64,000 nucleotides of DNA from Membranipora membranacea (Eukaryota > Bryozoa > Gymnolaemata > Cheilostomatida > Membraniporidae). The position numbers and the translations under genes are program-made. The stretch is from NCBI GenBank assembly GCA_914767715.1, contig OU612065.1:682001-746000 (forward strand), written 5' to 3'. The notes beneath the pieces were generated by a model. That model was given only the letters and a program-made list of their open reading frames with translations. It was not told where the DNA came from and searched no databases. This document shows, piece after piece, positions 36,001-47,103 of this stretch (position 1 is its first letter; each line of letters opens with the position of its first letter).

Positions 36001-39000
36001 GTATATAAGTATAAGTATCCCTTCCGCCTATGATAGGATTTTTCTGTAGCTCAGAATCGCTCCCTAAGAATATAAGTGAAATTTTTGACCGAATACGGTT
36101 GATCATACTACAATTGATGACATTAGCAGAGACAATATTAAGAACAATGCTTTTGTCTGTGGTCCGTTTATGTGCTCAGTATTCATTCTGCTGGTTGTTT
36201 TACAGTTGTACAGAAAACTGATGAGCTCATATTTATCCTGTCAGGGAATGATATTCTCCAAAGTCGGGTAAGTTCACATCACCTTGGCTACACTACACAG
36301 ACATAATCTATCATCTGCGGTAGAGTCCAAGCCATATACACACACCTGTAGTGTGCTAACATTGCTTGACAGTCCTGTTGAGTGGAATTATTTCGTATTT
36401 TATAGAATGGAGCAGTTCCCGGAAGTGTCTTCTGAATTACTGTACCAATTAGAGGCCTTACTCAATCACACTCCTGTGCCTCTACTAAACTCAACTAAAC
36501 TAATCCAGATTTTCTCTATATGTATGTTCTCTATACAAAACGCAGGAATTCAAGGTTCGTATTACATCAACATTTACACTGAGCCTGGTGGGAGATGAAA
36601 GCAAAGAGTATTTAGGTTGGCTGTTGGGTCCCCTTCATATATATCAGAACATGACAGGGGAGTAATGTACCTTCTCTGTGAGAACAGGGAGTGGCTGCCT
36701 TTGGCTGGGAGAGCCTTTAGGGTGGTGTGTTGGGAGAGCCTTTAGGGTGGTGTGCTGGGAGAGCCTTTAGGGTGGTGTGTTGGGAGAGCCTTTAGGGTGG
36801 TGTGCTGGGAGAGCCTTTAGGGTGGTGTGCTGGGAGAGCCTTTAAGGTGGTGTGTTGGGAGAGCCTTTAGGGTGGTGTGCTGGGAGAGGCTTTAGGGTGG
36901 TGTGCTGGGAGAGCCTTTAGGGTGGTATGTTGGGAGAGCCTTTAGGGTGGTGTGCTGGGAGAGCCTTTAGGGTGGTGTGCTGGGAGAGCCTTTAGGGTGG
37001 TGTGTTGGGAGAGCCTTTAGGGTGGTGTGCTGGGAGAGCCTTTAGGGTGGTGTGCTGGGAGAGCCTTTAGTGTGGTGTGCTGGGAGAGCCTTTAGGGTGG
37101 TGTGCTGGGAGAGCCTTTAGTGTGGTGTGCTGGGAGAGCCTTTAGGGTGGTGTGCTGGGAGAGCCTTTAGGGTGGTGTGTTGGGAGAGCCTTTAGGGTGG
37201 TGTGCTGGGAGAGCCTTTAGGGTGGTGTGTTGGGAGAGCCTTTAGGGTGGTGTGTTGGGAGAGCCTTTAGGGTGGTGTGTTGGGAGAGCCTTTAAGGTGG
37301 TGTGTTGGGAGAGCCTTTAGGGTGGTGTGCTGGGAGAGCCTTTAGGGTGGTGTGCTGGGAGAGCCTTTAGGGTGGTGTGCTGGGAGAGCCTTTAGGGTGG
37401 TGTGCTGGGAGAGCCTTTAGGGTGGTGTGCTGGGAGAGCCTTTAGGGTGGTGTGCTGGGAGAGCCTTTAGGGTGGTGTGTTGGGAGAGCCTTTAGGGTGG
37501 TGTGCTGGGAGAGCCTTTAGGGTGGTGTGTTGGGAGAGCCTTTAGGGTGGTGTGCTGGCAGAGCCTTTAGGGTGGTGTGCTGGGAGAGCCTTTAGGGTGG
37601 TGTGCTGGGAGAGCCTTTAGGGTGGTGTGTTGGGAGAGCCTTTAGGGTGGTGTGCTGGGAGAGCCTTTAGGGTGGTGTGTTGGGAGAGCCTTTAGGGTGG
37701 TGTGCTGGGAGAGCCTTTAGGGTGGTGTGTTGGGAGAGCCTTTAGGGTGGTGTGCTGGGAGAGCCTTTAGGGTGGTGTGCTGGGAGAGCCTTTAGGGTGG
37801 TGTGCTGGGAGAGCCTTTAGGGTGGTGTGCTGGGAGAGCCTTTAGGGTGGTGTGCTGGGAGAGCCTTTAGGGTGGTGTGCTGGGAGAGCCTTTAGGGTGG
37901 TGTGCTGGGAGAGCCTTTAGGGTGGTGTGTTGGGAGAGTCTTTAGGGTGGTGTGCTGGGAGAGCCTTTAGGGTGGTGTGCTGGGAGAGCCTTTAGGGTGG
38001 TGTGCTGGGAGAGCCTTTAGGGTGGTGTGTTGGGAGAGCCTTTAGGGTGGTGTGCTGGGAGAGCCTTTAGGGTGGTGTGCTGGGAGAGCCTTTAGGGTGG
38101 TGTGTTGGGAGAGCCTTTAGGGTGGTGTGTTGGGAGAGCCTTTAGGGTGGTGTGTTGGGAGAGCCTTTAGGGTGGTGTGTTGGGAGAGCCTTTAGGGTGG
38201 TGTGCTGGGAGAGCCTTTAGGGTGGTGTGTTGGGAGAGCCTTTAGGGTGGTGTGTTGGGAGAGCCTTTAGTGTGGTGTGCTGGGAGAGCCTTTAGGGTGG
38301 TGTGCTGGGAGGGGGTGATGGGAAGTTGAAGTCATTTTGTTTGTTAGAGAGCTTAGATTGTGACTAACAACGGTAGCCAATGAAGCTGAATGTACATTGT
38401 ACATTTTTTTGCTCTTTACTTGGACATGGAAAGTGAGTAAACATAAATCTGTTGTAGGTAATGTATAATTAAAGGACGGTCCACGCATTGAGACCCTCTG
38501 ATCTTCCCTGATTATCTGCATATATAGACTTGTCAGCTTTTTGATAAATGTGAATCTCAACTTACACACAATGCTGTGATATATATATTCTTACAGTGGA
38601 CCCCGGCTCTATGGAGACTGAAACGTGTCGATCATTCATACAGGAACAAGCTATCTTACTACTGTTAGATATGACTACCGTGGTAACAAGGAGATGTACA
38701 AAACTTCTTACCTCCCACAGTAGAGTGAGCCGTACACAGCTTCTATCTCATGACTTGGTGCTACTATTACCTATTGTGAAGCTGTGTGCTGATTGGATGA
38801 CTTGTCACCTTCATCTGTGGAATCCAGCTCCATGTCCCAGAGACCCAACACTAGGGTGAGTAACCTTCTCTTCTCTCTAGTAATAAAGTCTAACATATAC
38901 TTAGATGTAGTTTTCTATCATAAAATGGCTATCAGATTGTGCAGGGAGAAGTTATGTAGTTTTGATACATTCTGCGCATGCTCAACTCTGGGCATGAGCT

Positions 39001-42000
39001 GATCTCTGCAAAATTGAGCCTCGGAATTCCGAAGCCATCTGATTGGCTACCTGCTCTGGTGGTATGCTCTTCAATGCGTGCGGAATTGATATTGATAGTT
39101 ATTCTCTCTTGTCACTATTAGCTGATTTTGATTGGCAGTTCATGCAGGGGCTATCCATACTGACTCTCGTGATCTGACTGGGCATGTAGATCACTGATAA
39201 ACTAGGCTATAGTTACCACAAAGTAGATGTCGTAAGGCTAAGTATAAATCATGCGTGACTTTAAATTGCGCATGTGCAAGAACAATGAGTTTAGTCTAGG
39301 TCCTGAGAGAAAATTTGGTCAGGGAGAATGGGGTAGCCCCTGCATGAACTGCCAATCAAAATCAGCTAATAGTGACAAGAGAGAATAACTATCAATATTA
39401 ATTCCGCACGCATGGAAGAGCATACCACCAGAGCAGGTAGCCAATCAGATGGCTTCGGAATTCCGAGGCTCAATTTTGCAGAGATCAGCTCATGCCCAGA
39501 GCTGAGCATGCGCAGAATGGGGGCTATCCCATTCTCCCTGACAAAATTTTCTCTCAGGACCTAGACTAAACTCATCGTTCTTGCACATGCGCAATTTCAA
39601 GTCACGCATGATTTATACTTAGCCTTACGACATCTACTTTGTGGTAACTATAGCCTAGTTTATCAGTGATCTACATGCCCAGTCAGATCCCGAGAGTCAG
39701 TATGGTTTTGATACATTTTATATAGTTATTAGGGCTGTGCAAGATTAAAGAAAATTGATATTAATCTTGACATGTTCAGTTATTCTGCGATTACTCTTAC
39801 TTTCAATCTTCCCATCTGGTTGATTACAGGACCACTCACCGAAGAAGAAATCAAGCAATGTGTTTTTTTATAAATATGGGCTAATGATGAGCTTTCCTCT
39901 CAAATATGAAACTATTGTTGAGTGATTGAGTCATTATTTTATAGCTACATGTAAATGTAATCACCTTTAGTTTTGTTTTTGTAATATTTAAACCTTTTTC
40001 TTACAATCAGCATAGTCTTTTACTTTTCATCTCGATATTGCATGTTCTCACTGGCCTCAACAGCCAATAAAATTTTAAAAAAATCCAAAAAAAAAAGATT
40101 TTAAAGATTAAAATTAATCTTTGAGTTAATCAGATTAATCTTAATATGGATTAATGGGGTTAATCTTCTAAATGACGCAATTTTTTCCCAGCCCTAATAG
40201 TTATGCTACGTCTCTTCTCTATTTTTAGGCCAGTTTTGGACCCATGGCAATCTCTGGCAGAGTTAGCCAATCTACTAACACAAATTGACACACATCATGT
40301 AAAGTTTTACTCTGCTGATGATATAGACGGCAATCATAATCAGGAGTTAGAATGGTTACGTAATCAGGAGGAACTGGATCTCAAGGGATTTATGCCTCTT
40401 ATGAACATGTCACAGGATGATGTATTTATTCGAACTGATACCGTCGACCAGGTATAACTCTAAATCAGCAATCATCCAATCTGCCTGCATTGGGAGTTGC
40501 TCTCCCTTGAGGCAGCTCACCATTAGAATGGGAGCGACCCGGAATGCAGGCAAATTGGATCAAAGCTTATCTAGTTTAACCCCAGCTGTGTATCAACCAA
40601 GCTTTCACAAGACAAAACCTTAAAGGGTCAGTCCTATTAGAAAAGTGGATATATTACCCCAGTAAATCAAATATTGTGAGTTCATAGGGCAAATAAAAAT
40701 TTAAAAAAATAAAACTTTGGAAAATAGCAATTAGTTTTTTTCCAATTATTTTAGCAAGGATCATGGTAGTCAAGGGGAGGCAATAAATCACTATGATCCA
40801 CTATGATCCCTATTTTCAGACTTTGAAGCAGTTTTACTGCAATTAGGTTCACAGGTTGTTCTATTTCATCCGCCCTAATGACTTTTCAGCCTGAGATCTT
40901 TAAAACCATACCAAACATGGCCTAGTAGGACTGTCACTTTAGGGAAAGAAAATTTGCCTTCAGGTTTCAGCTTGCTACTCTGTTTCTGTTTCTGATCTCA
41001 TGTGTCTGAATTCATCATACTGTCTTGTTTTGTACTAAGTATCTGTATCTATATCAGGTAGAGGCAGGTATGTGTTACAGAGTGGGTAAACTTATCACAT
41101 TCGCTGATTATCTGTGTGGTATAGAGCCTCCTATGTTAGATTATGATACACGTACAGCTCAGTACAGATCTGTTGTGGCTCCTCCCAGCTTATCTGAGAA
41201 AACAACATCTAACATCTCATCCCAGGATAGTCAACTAAATACAGACAGGGTCAGTATATTATTACCTTCCAATACTAGACACTAGTGTTAGCAGCAAAGA
41301 CATACATTCGTATGACCAGGATCCTATTTCATATAGACGGAAGGTTATTGTTCTTCATGATTGCTTTAATTTTTTTATAATCCGTATGAACCTTGGATCA
41401 AATGCAATCTAAGGGCTCATGTTAGAGGGTATCCTCAACTCCTCCCAACTGACCAAATCGCTATTTAAAACAACAAAAATCAAATCACAGCCTATGGGTC
41501 TTAGGACGAGGCGAGATGAAATCACCCACACATGAGAGGCTCATATAAGAAGTTCACATGAGGAGCTCATATCTTATTATTCTATCTGTAGTTTTGTATT
41601 GCGCTATAGGAAGTAATTAATCTTTATGTTTTAGGGTGAGTTGTCTGCCCTCCAGTCAGGTGACGAGTACAGTGATAGCTCCAGTGAAGATGAGGGAGTC
41701 AGTGGTATGACCTCCGACCTCAGAGATCTGAGACGAGCCAAAAAACATCTGAGCCGTCAACTAGAGAGGCAGCAGAGACAAGAGAGGGCACATCAGGTAC
41801 TGTAGAGAAGGCACATTAGGTACTGTATTTAGTGTCTGACATCAGGTACTGTAGAGAGGGCGCATCAGGTACTGTAGTCAGGGCACATCAGCTACTCTAG
41901 TTCGGGTGTGTCAGGTACTGTAATTAGGGCACATCAGGTACTGTAGTCGGGGCGCATCAGGTACTGTAGTCAGGGCACATCAGGTACTGTAGAGAGGGCA

Positions 42001-43746
42001 CGTTAGGTACTGTAGTCTCAGTGTCTGACATTAGGTACTGAAGTTAGTGCTTAATTAGTGACAAACCTATGGATTTGTTGTGTTGTCCCTTGATCAGATT
42101 TTGCAAAATTTTTTATAGCTGGGCCAATTCCTGCAACTTTAGGGGACAGTTATAGATAATTCTAAGCTGATTTCTTGACGGCTAGTCGTCTATTCGGAGT
42201 AAGCTAGTCTCTAAATTCGTTGAATCTCAGTCAAAAGAGTCGAAACTGCATATCTACCCTGGGCTTTACCTTTAACCGAACACAGGTCAGAATACTAGAT
42301 TTCAGACTGCTGTTCATGTTCAGATTCAAGGTCTCATAATAATGGATTTCTGTTTATTTACAGGCCGTGATTGAAAGTGAGGATCACTTACTACGATTAG
42401 AAGTCAGACCAATATTTATAATACCAGATACAAACTGCTTTATAGAATACATGCAGTATATGGAGAAGCTGATTGTATCTCAGAAGTTCACTGTGGTTGT
42501 ACCCCTCGTAGGTAAGTAAATACTACTCGTAGGTAAGTTACTGCTTCTCATAGATATGAAACTACCACTCTTAGGTAGATTATTAACACTCATAGGTAAA
42601 CACCATGGGAAACTTATAAGCATATCTCTTGCTTATGATGATGCATGACATGTCAGACATCTCATCACATTGCAGCTGTACAGCCTGCTAACTTTATTGA
42701 AAAGTTCTTCAACAGTGTTTTTATTAGACTAGTCATCTGCAGCACTCTCTTGTATAGTATTATACCTTTATTATCTCATATAATCACCTCACTGTGTCTT
42801 CTTGTACTGTAAGTTCTCTCTTACCTCTGCAGTGATTAATGAGCTGGACGGATTGTCTCATGTCGCTCCTAAAGGAAAGTATGCAGACGCAGAGCACAGT
42901 GCTATGGTAAGAAGGGAGGCCCTGAGCGCCGTCTCCTTCCTCGAGTCTCAGTTTGACTCAAGGAATCGCAGGCTTAAAGCCCTAACCCAGTCAGGTACAG
43001 AGCTACAGACTATCTCATACAGAAGTGAGGAGACCAGCTCTATAGTGAGTTATTTATCTACTCTCTTATCTTCTTATTGTCTCACATCTCACACTGATAA
43101 TGTTTTCCACATCCAAGTTTAGGATCCTTCAGTAAATCACCAGAATCAAATACTTAGCTAGCTCTAATAATAACTAATATAGTAGTCTCCAGTTATGCGG
43201 TCCTCTAGAGTTCTTGTGATATATGATTAATTGTTTTTGAGTTGAAGTGTTAATTTTTCACAATCATTCATGTAATGCTATATCTGCAGGGTACCAATGA
43301 TGACAAGATATTATCCTGCTGTCTACATTACTGTCAGGATAATGCTAGAGATTTCATGCCCAAAAATCGCTCAGGTAGGAAACAACGCTCACATTTAACT
43401 GGTAATGTATTGTGCTCCCAGCTATAATGTGAGTTAGATGGGAGACAGTGAATAGTGAGTCTGCATTATTAGCTGCCAGGTGTAAGATCCACACACATTG
43501 TAATCTATGTTTGTCCCCCTTTGGGAATACCTAAATATGACCATAGAAGGCGGTGGAATTTATGCACACAAGCTATTGTAATTAATAATAAAACAATGAT
43601 TTTATGCTTTAGATGGAGGTGCTATAACTCTGCATAGAGAAGTCGTACTGCTGACAGATGATAGGAACCTGAGGCTAAAGGCTCACACTCGTAATGTGCC
43701 TGTTAAGGACTTACTGCAGTTTATGGAGTGGGCTAAACTTAGCTAG
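27080..43746 (+). CDS. SMG6: SMG6/EST1A, NMD endonuclease (21 exons)
   Basis: Exons: 27080-27167, 28917-29214, 29943-30570, 30783-30955, 31468-31686, 31967-32095, 32445-32628, 32915-33126, 33252-33330, 34865-34975, 35762-35959, 36206-36267, 36406-36554, 38597-38855, 40229-40451, 41058-41249, 41635-41796, 42364-42511, 42833-43044, 43290-43374, 43613-43746. They sum to 1314 codons plus stop (human 1419). Two EJC-binding motifs are seen: KKRPDVAIYKPGRR (36-49) and KKRPDQTRYTPKSR (96-109). A disordered region follows, then the 14-3-3-like/helical domain (about 512-1004; LGDIARYR, ARKWYLQASHVA, MDTVYYFMRS) and a C-terminal PIN domain. The three PIN acids match the family triad: IIPDTN (D1144), TNDDK (about D1246) and LLTDDRN (about D1286). 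Known role: cleaves mRNA near premature stops. Weak points: the donor GTTCGT after 36554 and the phase of a possible extra exon at 29476. Confidence 0.94.
27430..28240 (-). mobile_element. Non-LTR retrotransposon (LINE) reverse transcriptase fragment
   Basis: The minus strand encodes the catalytic FADD box (codons at 28198-28209), then FNVDKCSVLPFSQ and RYLGVILQSDLKFNNHI, which are the palm and thumb signatures of a LINE RT. A second open stretch (27437-27772) carries a C-terminal tail (VQHKAIRFISTLKGRDSVTE). A stop or frameshift near 27900 separates the two. The element is 5'-truncated and dead, and sits antisense in intron 1 of SMG6. Confidence 0.85.
29476..29600 (+). other. Candidate frame-shifting exon in SMG6
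   Basis: This 125-bp stretch has a good acceptor (TTTTAATAG|CATTAG) and donor (AACA|GTAAGT). It is open in the frame set by the preceding exon (ISGVTSNESTNNT, KRERVVETDKGESS). It ends in phase 1, whereas the next exon needs phase 2, so inclusion leads to a TGA soon after 29943. Skipping it gives the full-length 1314-residue SMG6. It is therefore either a cryptic exon or a regulated poison exon. Confidence 0.4.
30950..31300 (+). repeat. Minisatellite of AGGTCAGATCTC-type units at a 5' splice site
   Basis: From the SMG6 donor CCCAG|GTTAG (30955) onwards, the intron is about 350 bp of imperfect short units built on CTCAGGTCAGAT and GAGGTCAGATCTC. CAGGT recurs about every 12-25 bp, so each unit resembles the donor. 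The coding frame stays open through the array to a stop at 31332-31334. Confidence 0.85.
33395..34425. mobile_element. Large foldback element in a SMG6 intron
   Basis: The left arm (about 33395-33767) has tandem GCATCAAACTTTTCTGTTCT units followed by unique sequence (GGTGCTGCAGTTCCTGCTGC, GCCATAACTGGATTCAGTTA). The right arm (about 34108-34425) is its reverse complement, with the tandem units again outermost. A spacer of about 340 bp holds a poly-C tract (33858-33887). No ORF is present. It lies wholly within the intron 33331-34864. Confidence 0.8.
36706..38305. repeat. 25-bp minisatellite, 64 copies
   Basis: The unit begins TGGGAGAGCCTTTAGGGTGG and ends TGTGC or TGTGT. By position, 1600 bp hold 64 units without a length change. 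Variation is mainly a C/T choice at the last base, with rare changes elsewhere (TTTAAGG, TTTAGTG, TATGT). It lies in the SMG6 intron 36555-38596. Confidence 0.95.
38960..39717. mobile_element. Foldback element with A-B-A'-B' structure and 12-bp TSD
   Basis: TTTTGATACATT occurs at 38960-38971 and again at 39706-39717, flanking the element as a target-site duplication. Inside, block A (about 38972-39155) recurs inverted as A' (about 39335-39520), and block B (about 39160-39330) recurs inverted as B' (about 39530-39705). No ORF is present. It lies in the SMG6 intron 38856-40228. Confidence 0.8.
39722..40204. mobile_element. hAT-like non-autonomous transposon (MITE)
   Basis: The 8-bp duplication ATAGTTAT (39722-39729 and 40197-40204) flanks a 467-bp element. 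Its termini are TAGGGCTGTGCAA and, on the other strand, TAGGGCTGGGAAA. An 8-bp TSD with short GGGCTG-type inverted ends is characteristic of hAT elements. There is no transposase ORF, so this is a non-autonomous copy. It lies 25 bp upstream of an SMG6 exon. Confidence 0.82.
41782..42045 (+). repeat. About 22-bp tandem repeat carrying about ten copies of a 5' splice site
   Basis: The SMG6 exon end GGGCACATCAG|GTACTGTAG (boundary at 41796) is repeated imperfectly down the intron: AGGTACTG recurs about ten times, mostly as GGGCACATCAGGTACTG. One degenerate copy has CAGCTACTC. The unit includes the last 10 or so exonic bases. Confidence 0.85.
42500..42605 (+). repeat. About 20-bp degenerate tandem repeat of a 5' splice site
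   Basis: The SMG6 donor CCCTCGTAG|GTAAGTA (boundary at 42511) is followed by CTCGTAGGTAAGT, CTCATAGATATG, CTCTTAGGTAGA and CTCATAGGTAAA at roughly 20-30 bp spacing. These look like older, diverged copies of the same boundary. Confidence 0.65.
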
Positions 43747-45531
43747 CTCTAATAACAATTAATATACAAGTCTCCGGTTATATGGTCGTCTGTGTCTCCC
43801 GATGTACTGTCCTGATGATTAGTCTGAGGTCTGTGTTCTCTATCCTGTGTGACTATATGATATGATGAGCAGACGATGAGATATTCTCAGACTACAGCTG
43901 AGAAGGTGGCTGATGATGAGTTATTAATGATTATATCTACATCTGGTCTACAGCTGCAACTTCTTTTCTATGATAAAGAAAATTCTAGAATGAATATTTG
44001 AGTTGAGTTATTAATTATCTGCACCTAGTTAGTCTGGTGTTTATTATGGTAACTCTATATTTTTGTGATTGGTCATTAATATTAGTGCTCAGATAATGAA
44101 GCCCACTTTCTCGGCCGTAGCCCCTGGTTTTATGGTAGCTCTAGGATTGTTAGCAGTTGATGATACGAAACATTGTGTCATTTTTTATCCTATACTACAG
44201 GTATAGTATTTTTGTTTTATATTATGTTTTATCACGCGTGTCACAAGCATGGTGTAAAATTTTACAGCAGCTGAATAAAGTATCTGTTAGGAAATCCAAG
44301 ACTGTGTCTTGTAGGGTGACGGACCTATAGATTGATATTAAGATCATTCACAACCTAACAGCCTAACAGCTTACATTCAATGCGGACATTTGTTGGCCAA
44401 TTCTTAATGTAATGAACGGACAAAAATGCATTTCTCATTGTCACAACATCATGATATACCTCATAGGTAGTGGCTGACTGCAACAGACACCAAACCCTAC
44501 TATGCTAAGGCTGTTCTCAATTTATGTGCATGACATGCCAGTCTGGCCCAGTTCTCACAGGAATCTAGGTACAGCAGCATTTATTATGAAGATGAGAATT
44601 TTAAATTGAAGATTTCTCTATTTTCTCTGAAGAAATTGAAGACAGCATTGTGTGCAGGGAGCCCCAGATAATAATATATGTAATATATGTAGATAATATT
44701 TATAATGTGCCACGGAACATTTTTATATACTAGTACTGAGTTAGATATGATATGTATCTGGTAGCATCAGCTTTGCTGAGCCTTCTACCTTTATACTAAT
44801 AAAAACCCTAAATCTGATCAAATGTAGATGAAACAAAGATATTGGCAGCTCCCCCCCCCCCCCCATCCCGCTATATATTTGGTATTGGTTTATTAAAAAA
44901 AATTTCATAAGCGGCTTGTTTCTGTCGCCAAGAGCAGACAGATTTACATGTTTAGCCCCCTGGCTTCACTTTGCCATCAAACAGGTGGCGTTAAACATCA
45001 TCAAGATTCCAACCAATTACTCTATTTTTCTTCATAAGTATAAAATAATAATGTATATGACTTAAAAATTAAAACAATTTAGGTCATGGAACACAAACAA
45101 AAATTAGCATAACTGATAAGTTACCAAAATAAACAATATTGTACAACTGTATAAAAATGCTCACTTAGATGTCCACACATTTAGCAAGTGGACATTATTT
45201 GATCGAAGTAATTAATATTGCGACCTTGGTACTTATTGTCCCTTTAAAAAACTAACCCAAAACCCTCATCAGAATATTAACTTTGGAATACATTTATCAT
45301 CCAGAGATAATATTTAATAAATATTTACGACTAACAGGTTTTAAGCAAATTGAAATGATAAGCATCAAAATCACTGTATTACTACCAAATAACTAAACCC
45401 ACATAAGATATTCTGATGGGAGTCTAGTTAATTGTTGCTACTACACTATACTTCATGGAATTAAAATATAAGTTTTTCATTATACATATGACAGTTCCAG
45501 GAAGGAAAGGCGGTATTAAGCAACCTGTTTA
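43747..45531. other. Intergenic region between convergent genes
   Basis: 3' flanks of SMG6 (+) and of the small membrane protein gene (-). AT-rich, with a poly-C run near 44850. The first 45 bp match a segment of the preceding SMG6 intron (see findings). No gene is seen. Confidence 0.55.
44274..44279 (+). terminator. Possible poly(A) signal of SMG6
   Basis: AATAAA lies 528 bp past the SMG6 stop. It is the first clear canonical signal that I noted downstream. It is not tied to a cleavage site. Confidence 0.35.
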
Positions 45532-47072
45532 TTACATAGCTGTAGTAGAACCATCATCATAGCTTGAGTATCCTAACTCTTCCCTCTTCGGCGGTCGGCC
45601 TCCTGAATCACTGCCTGATGCTCCATTCACATCAGTCATCTCAGATTTGGGGCTTTGTTCTTGGCTCACAGGATATGACAGTGCAGGGGGCAGTCCCTGT
45701 GACATTCTGGGCCTGTGTACTACGCTGTGATCTGGCTGTACTTTGACACCAAGCTGTGGTTCATATATGTCATCAAAATAGTCTTTGTTCTTCTTTTCTG
45801 CTTCCTTACTGTAAGTGGTGGAGAAGAAGGACATGTGGATTAGTCGGTCATTTTCCTTTCATACTGCGATGTAACCAATGACCCAAACCCATTTTCTTTT
45901 CATCTTTATTAATAATGTCAAAAAATGTCCCAGAGTCCTCCAAATATCAAATACTAAATATCAAAAATCTTTAATCCGTGTATACCTTTGAATACCTTTG
46001 AAGACTTCGTACACTCAGGAACTAAAAGTTAAAGGAGTGCCTCATGATTAACAGTGTGTTTAATGGTTAACGGGGGTTACAGCTGTATGCTGTTTAGTGT
46101 TGTCAGTCATCACTTTATTTTTATATTGTATTGCTTGGTGGAGGTAAGGGGTCTAAGTCTTTAGAGTTTAGTTTCAATAAAGTTTTAACTTACCCTTTAC
46201 ATGAGTACCAGACTATCAGGGCGATTGTACATACGATCAGTATCATGATCAGGAACACACCCACTACCATCATAATAAACCCATCAGCTACAACAAACAA
46301 AATTATGAGTCAAACTGGGAGTAGTAGCATCGCAGAATGTGGTGAGCCCAGAGCGAGTTGTTGGGTTCATTCTTGTGATCCCATTCTAGGCTTGATTTCT
46401 CGCAGGCTTGAGTCATCGAGGTTGAGAAAAAGTCAGATTTTGACCAATAAGGCTGATTGTCGGCCAATAATAGACCTGTATGTACATCACATGCACGCTA
46501 AATGTTATTTTCTCATATTATGTCAAAGTTTATGAGTGTGACATGCTTCTGTGTAGGTGTGAAAAAAGAAAGCCATAACACAAATTTTCCACTATATCTA
46601 ATCTAATGGCTTTGAATGGATTACATTAGTCACCCATTTATTTACCCTCATGACACACTCTTCCAAAGTTAGCAAGGACTATATGTGCTGTGAAACCCTA
46701 GTTTACATTCTTACAGTGTATGACATAACCATAATGTTGCTGTCCATCTATGTAGATGAGGACTTCACCAAGGCGCTGCTAGGAAGAGGTTTTTATAGTG
46801 ACGACTAGGTTTCCAAGTCGTTAGTGCCACTTTTGAACCACTGACAGCTTTAACCCATCGTGAAGCATAGGGCTACAAGGCCGGAGCTGCAGTGGCTGAT
46901 GACAGCAACCTCCTGTATAGGGCCATACAGGAGGTTTCTTTTATCTGCATGCACGATGTTGTTGTACGTACAGAAGACCTCCATTATTTTAAGTCCTGAT
47001 CTGAAGGGACTATGTGATCAGTGATCGGATGAGATTTGAACCATAGAGTTATTATATATATATAGATTTATA

Positions 47073-47103
<31 letters not shown>

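Noticed and set aside
36706-38305. TTTAGGG inside each 25-bp unit as a telomere-type repeat
   Set aside because: The heptamer occurs once per 25 bp, embedded in unrelated sequence within an intron; telomeric arrays repeat it head to tail.
13139-42605. Tandem repeats as CRISPR arrays
   Set aside because: Units are contiguous with no unique spacers, and the window is clearly animal nuclear DNA.
46770-47040. Possible tRNA-derived SINE (box-B-like GATTTGAACC near 47031)
   Set aside because: Only a weak match to one promoter box, no box A at the right distance, no tail and no target duplication.
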